In this document: positions 61,866 through 64,000 of the stretch, piece after piece
Position numbering within the stretch: position 1 is the stretch's first letter
Layout of the letters: each line of letters starts with the position of its first letter
Made by a program: the position numbers and the translations under genes
Assembly: GCF_011386835.1 (NCBI RefSeq)
Contig: NC_088792.1
Coordinates: 39,980,882-40,044,881, forward strand
DNA: 64,000 nt
Direction of reading: 5' to 3'
DNA from: Chrysemys picta bellii
Taxonomy: Eukaryota; Chordata; Testudines; Emydidae
Notes under the pieces: model-generated
The model's input: only the letters and a program-made list of their open reading frames with translations
Databases searched by the model: none
What the model was told of the DNA's origin: nothing

Positions 61866-62150
61866 CCTAGCTCAGGGCTACACTACAGACTTCTGCCACT
61901 ATAGCTGTGTCAGTCAGGGGTGTGAAGAGCTGTGATCCCTGACCAATGCAGTTATGCCAGTAGAAGCCCCTAGGGCAGACACGTTATAATGGTAAAGCTG
62001 CACTTTTACCAGTATAGCTTGTTTTGCTTGTGGGGGGCGGGTTTATTATATTGGTACTAGAAGTGCAATGCTAATGTAGTATACTAGTATTTTTATACCG
62101 GTAAAGCACTCCTAGTGTACATACAGCCCTAGTGTGGACACAGTTATTAT
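61866..62150. mobile_element. Probable Harbinger-type MITE, diverged
   Basis: The left end AGGGCTACACTAC and the right end, reverse complemented, AGGGCTGTATGTACACTAG resemble the TCTACACTAC ends of the other elements. The interior has 'tataccggtaaagcactcct'-type sequence. No convincing 3-bp duplication was found. Confidence 0.5.
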
Positions 62151-64000
62151 GACACAAAGGTGCCTTCCACAGGTATAGCTTATTATTCTTCCCGTATTAC
62201 CTGATACAGGAATGGGGCCTCTAGACTTAATACAAAACAATTAGTCAAAAGAAACATTCCAACAGAGAGGTTTACTCTTCCTTTGTTATAGATTTCATCG
62301 GTTTCAAACTGCTGTGAGTCTATTACATCCCCTTCTTCACCTCACAAATTATTGGTCTTTGGTGGCATGAAGGAAGCTCTAAATACAACTGTATGATTCC
62401 TCTAAACTATTTCCCTGGATGAAAGAGTCCACCATAAGAAAGAGAAAGACTAAAACAAATTCAGACAAAGTTAAAGAGAAAGAGAAGTAGTTAATTGACC
62501 CCCATTAAATTAAGTACTCATTAAATAATCAATATTGTTGAAGAGGGCAGCTTCTCCCTCCTGTCACCACTTCCCTCTCCCTCTTTCCTAGCATACAGAG
62601 AGATCAGATTTGCATTTTAGGATCTAGCGATGGTAAACAGAATTACTGAATTAACTAATCTCAGCCTGAACAGGGAAAATCAATATTTTCTTATTGTGCT
62701 GAATAGAGTTGTACTTTCCCCTAGATATTGTATTTCTAGCTGTCCATTATCTGGTCCACAGTGTACAACTGGTTTACATGAATGCTTGCATTCCACACAA
62801 AGAGATTTCATTTGCATTTCCCCAGTGGTACAATGAACTTTTCTGATACTGTTGATCCCCCAGACATACAAGAGTACAGTTTACGATGGATGCCATTTGC
62901 ATATACAGGCAGAAGAAAGCATGTCAGTAATATTCTCAAAATAATTTTACATTTTGTCTCCCATCTCACAATTCAGTTTTACAGAGAGTGACTACTGTTT
63001 TAACCTGTCTTTTCTTGTGAGTTATCAGAGCACAACACAGAAAAGCAGAAAATTAACATGTTTTAGATCAAATGGATTTTGTATTATTAGTTGTAGTAAT
63101 AATGGCAAAAAAAGTTATGCTAATTTCTGTCTTTTCAATCAAAACATTACTACCATGAAGTTAAACTTAAACCATGGCTGTCATTCTATGTGTTTGCCTA
63201 AAAGCCTTTTCTGGAGAATGCAAATACTAACTTTACCTTATTTAAACTCATTGTACATATATTGAGAAAGACTTTTTTCCAGTCAATTACTGGATTATAA
63301 AACGTTTGCCCAGATCAGACACTAACATTTAACAAAGCTCACTACAGTACGTTCACATCAGACTCATAACTTGAAAGGCAGCCTGCTAGGTTTGGGTTTT
63401 TTTTTCCTTAAAGTGTCTCACAAAAGTACACATAAAAACAAGTGCCTCCCCAGGAACGGGGTAAAACCTCTTCCTGAGGGTTCTTCACTCATCGTTACAG
63501 CACTTATGGGGAGGTGGGGAAATCAACACTTCATTTTATTAGGCTGGCAGATGTGAGATGATATAAAACATCTAACATTATTAATTCTTAGTTTCATAGA
63601 GGCAATAAAACAAGGTGGGAAAGAATGAGATTGACAATCTTGCAGACAGAATATTAGGACCAGTTTCCATGAGGGGACACTGAAGAAAAGCAAACCAAAA
63701 GCAGCTATTTAGACAACTTCAATGTGCATATATTTGGAAGCCCCCTTGCATTAGTGTGCAAGGAGAAGACCAAAAAGAATCTGTGATATTCCAAACTGTG
63801 CCAGTTTGGCTAGTTTCTGATCTTCCTAGCAGGTAATGGTAAAAGCATCCCTGGTGGAGAAGTTCTGTTCAGTTTTAGTTTGAGGGAAAGCCAAAGGCTA
63901 AAAGAGATGCAAGTATACTGCTTAACTGGTGGATTAGCTAACCATAGTGTTAGAACACCGACTTCTTTGTAACATGCAGAGGCTAAGCGTGTTAATTCCA
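62151..64000. other. Intron upstream of PLXDC2 exon 58684-58895, no gene seen
   Basis: No exon encoding a PLXDC2 signal peptide is recognisable. Nothing else is supported. Confidence 0.55.

Overview
This is vertebrate genomic DNA, almost certainly from a reptile and most likely a turtle. It consists of one long stretch of a single host gene, read on the minus strand, whose introns are packed with transposable elements. The lineage call rests on the repeats: several CR1 LINE copies ending in the typical CTATGA-type tail, ancient MIR/CORE-SINE copies, a short GTGGCACCTTAGAGACTAAC repeat that I associate with reptile genomes, and many young hAT, PIF/Harbinger and TA-flanked MITEs of types I recall from turtle sequence. 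No search was run, so the lineage is an inference.

Host gene. Three short minus-strand coding blocks with correct splice sites and mutually compatible phases match PLXDC2 (plexin domain-containing protein 2, TEM7R). In transcript order they are exon 58684-58895 (N-terminal ectodomain), exon 12269-12415 (49 codons) and exon 5107-5176 (23 codons plus one base). The introns between them are about 46.3 kb and 7.1 kb. The first exon (signal peptide) and everything after the [13 protein letters not shown] segment lie outside the window. On this reading all other DNA here is intronic.

Mobile DNA. The most gene-like non-host unit is a 4.4 kb PIF/Harbinger transposon at 16259-20701. It carries a two-exon Myb/SANT-like accessory gene on the plus strand and a convergent HARBI1-like DDE transposase gene on the minus strand. 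The transposase is broken by one TGA directly after its first catalytic Asp. Related non-autonomous Harbinger-type MITEs occur at 9958-10141, 10160-10585, 35830-36132 and probably 61866-62150. hAT-type MITEs with readable 8-bp target-site duplications lie at 10326-10543, 14018-14258, 41273-41596, 44497-44910 and 48436-48746. A larger hAT fossil at 45706-47335 is a fold-back structure whose two arms each carry the same transposase C-terminal (hATC) region. TA-flanked elements lie at 6089-6921, 27394-28324 and 40670-41231. CR1 LINE fragments lie at about 52-435 (minus) and 20866-21710, 30035-31232, 36720-37960, 38738-39242, 50088-50519 and 54377-54427 (plus). Several are nested hosts: one contains a Ty3/gypsy integrase fragment, one a short SINE-like repeat and one a MITE. 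Two LTR-like sequences (about 22095-22985 and 25510-26040) are less certain.

There is no operon, CRISPR, rRNA or intact tRNA gene, and no evidence of a new multi-gene system. The observations most worth a second look are the single-nonsense Harbinger with overlapping convergent 3' ends, the head-to-head hAT fold-back, the integrase fragment inside a LINE, the inverted tRNA-like heads, and a weak hammerhead-like motif in the short repeat.
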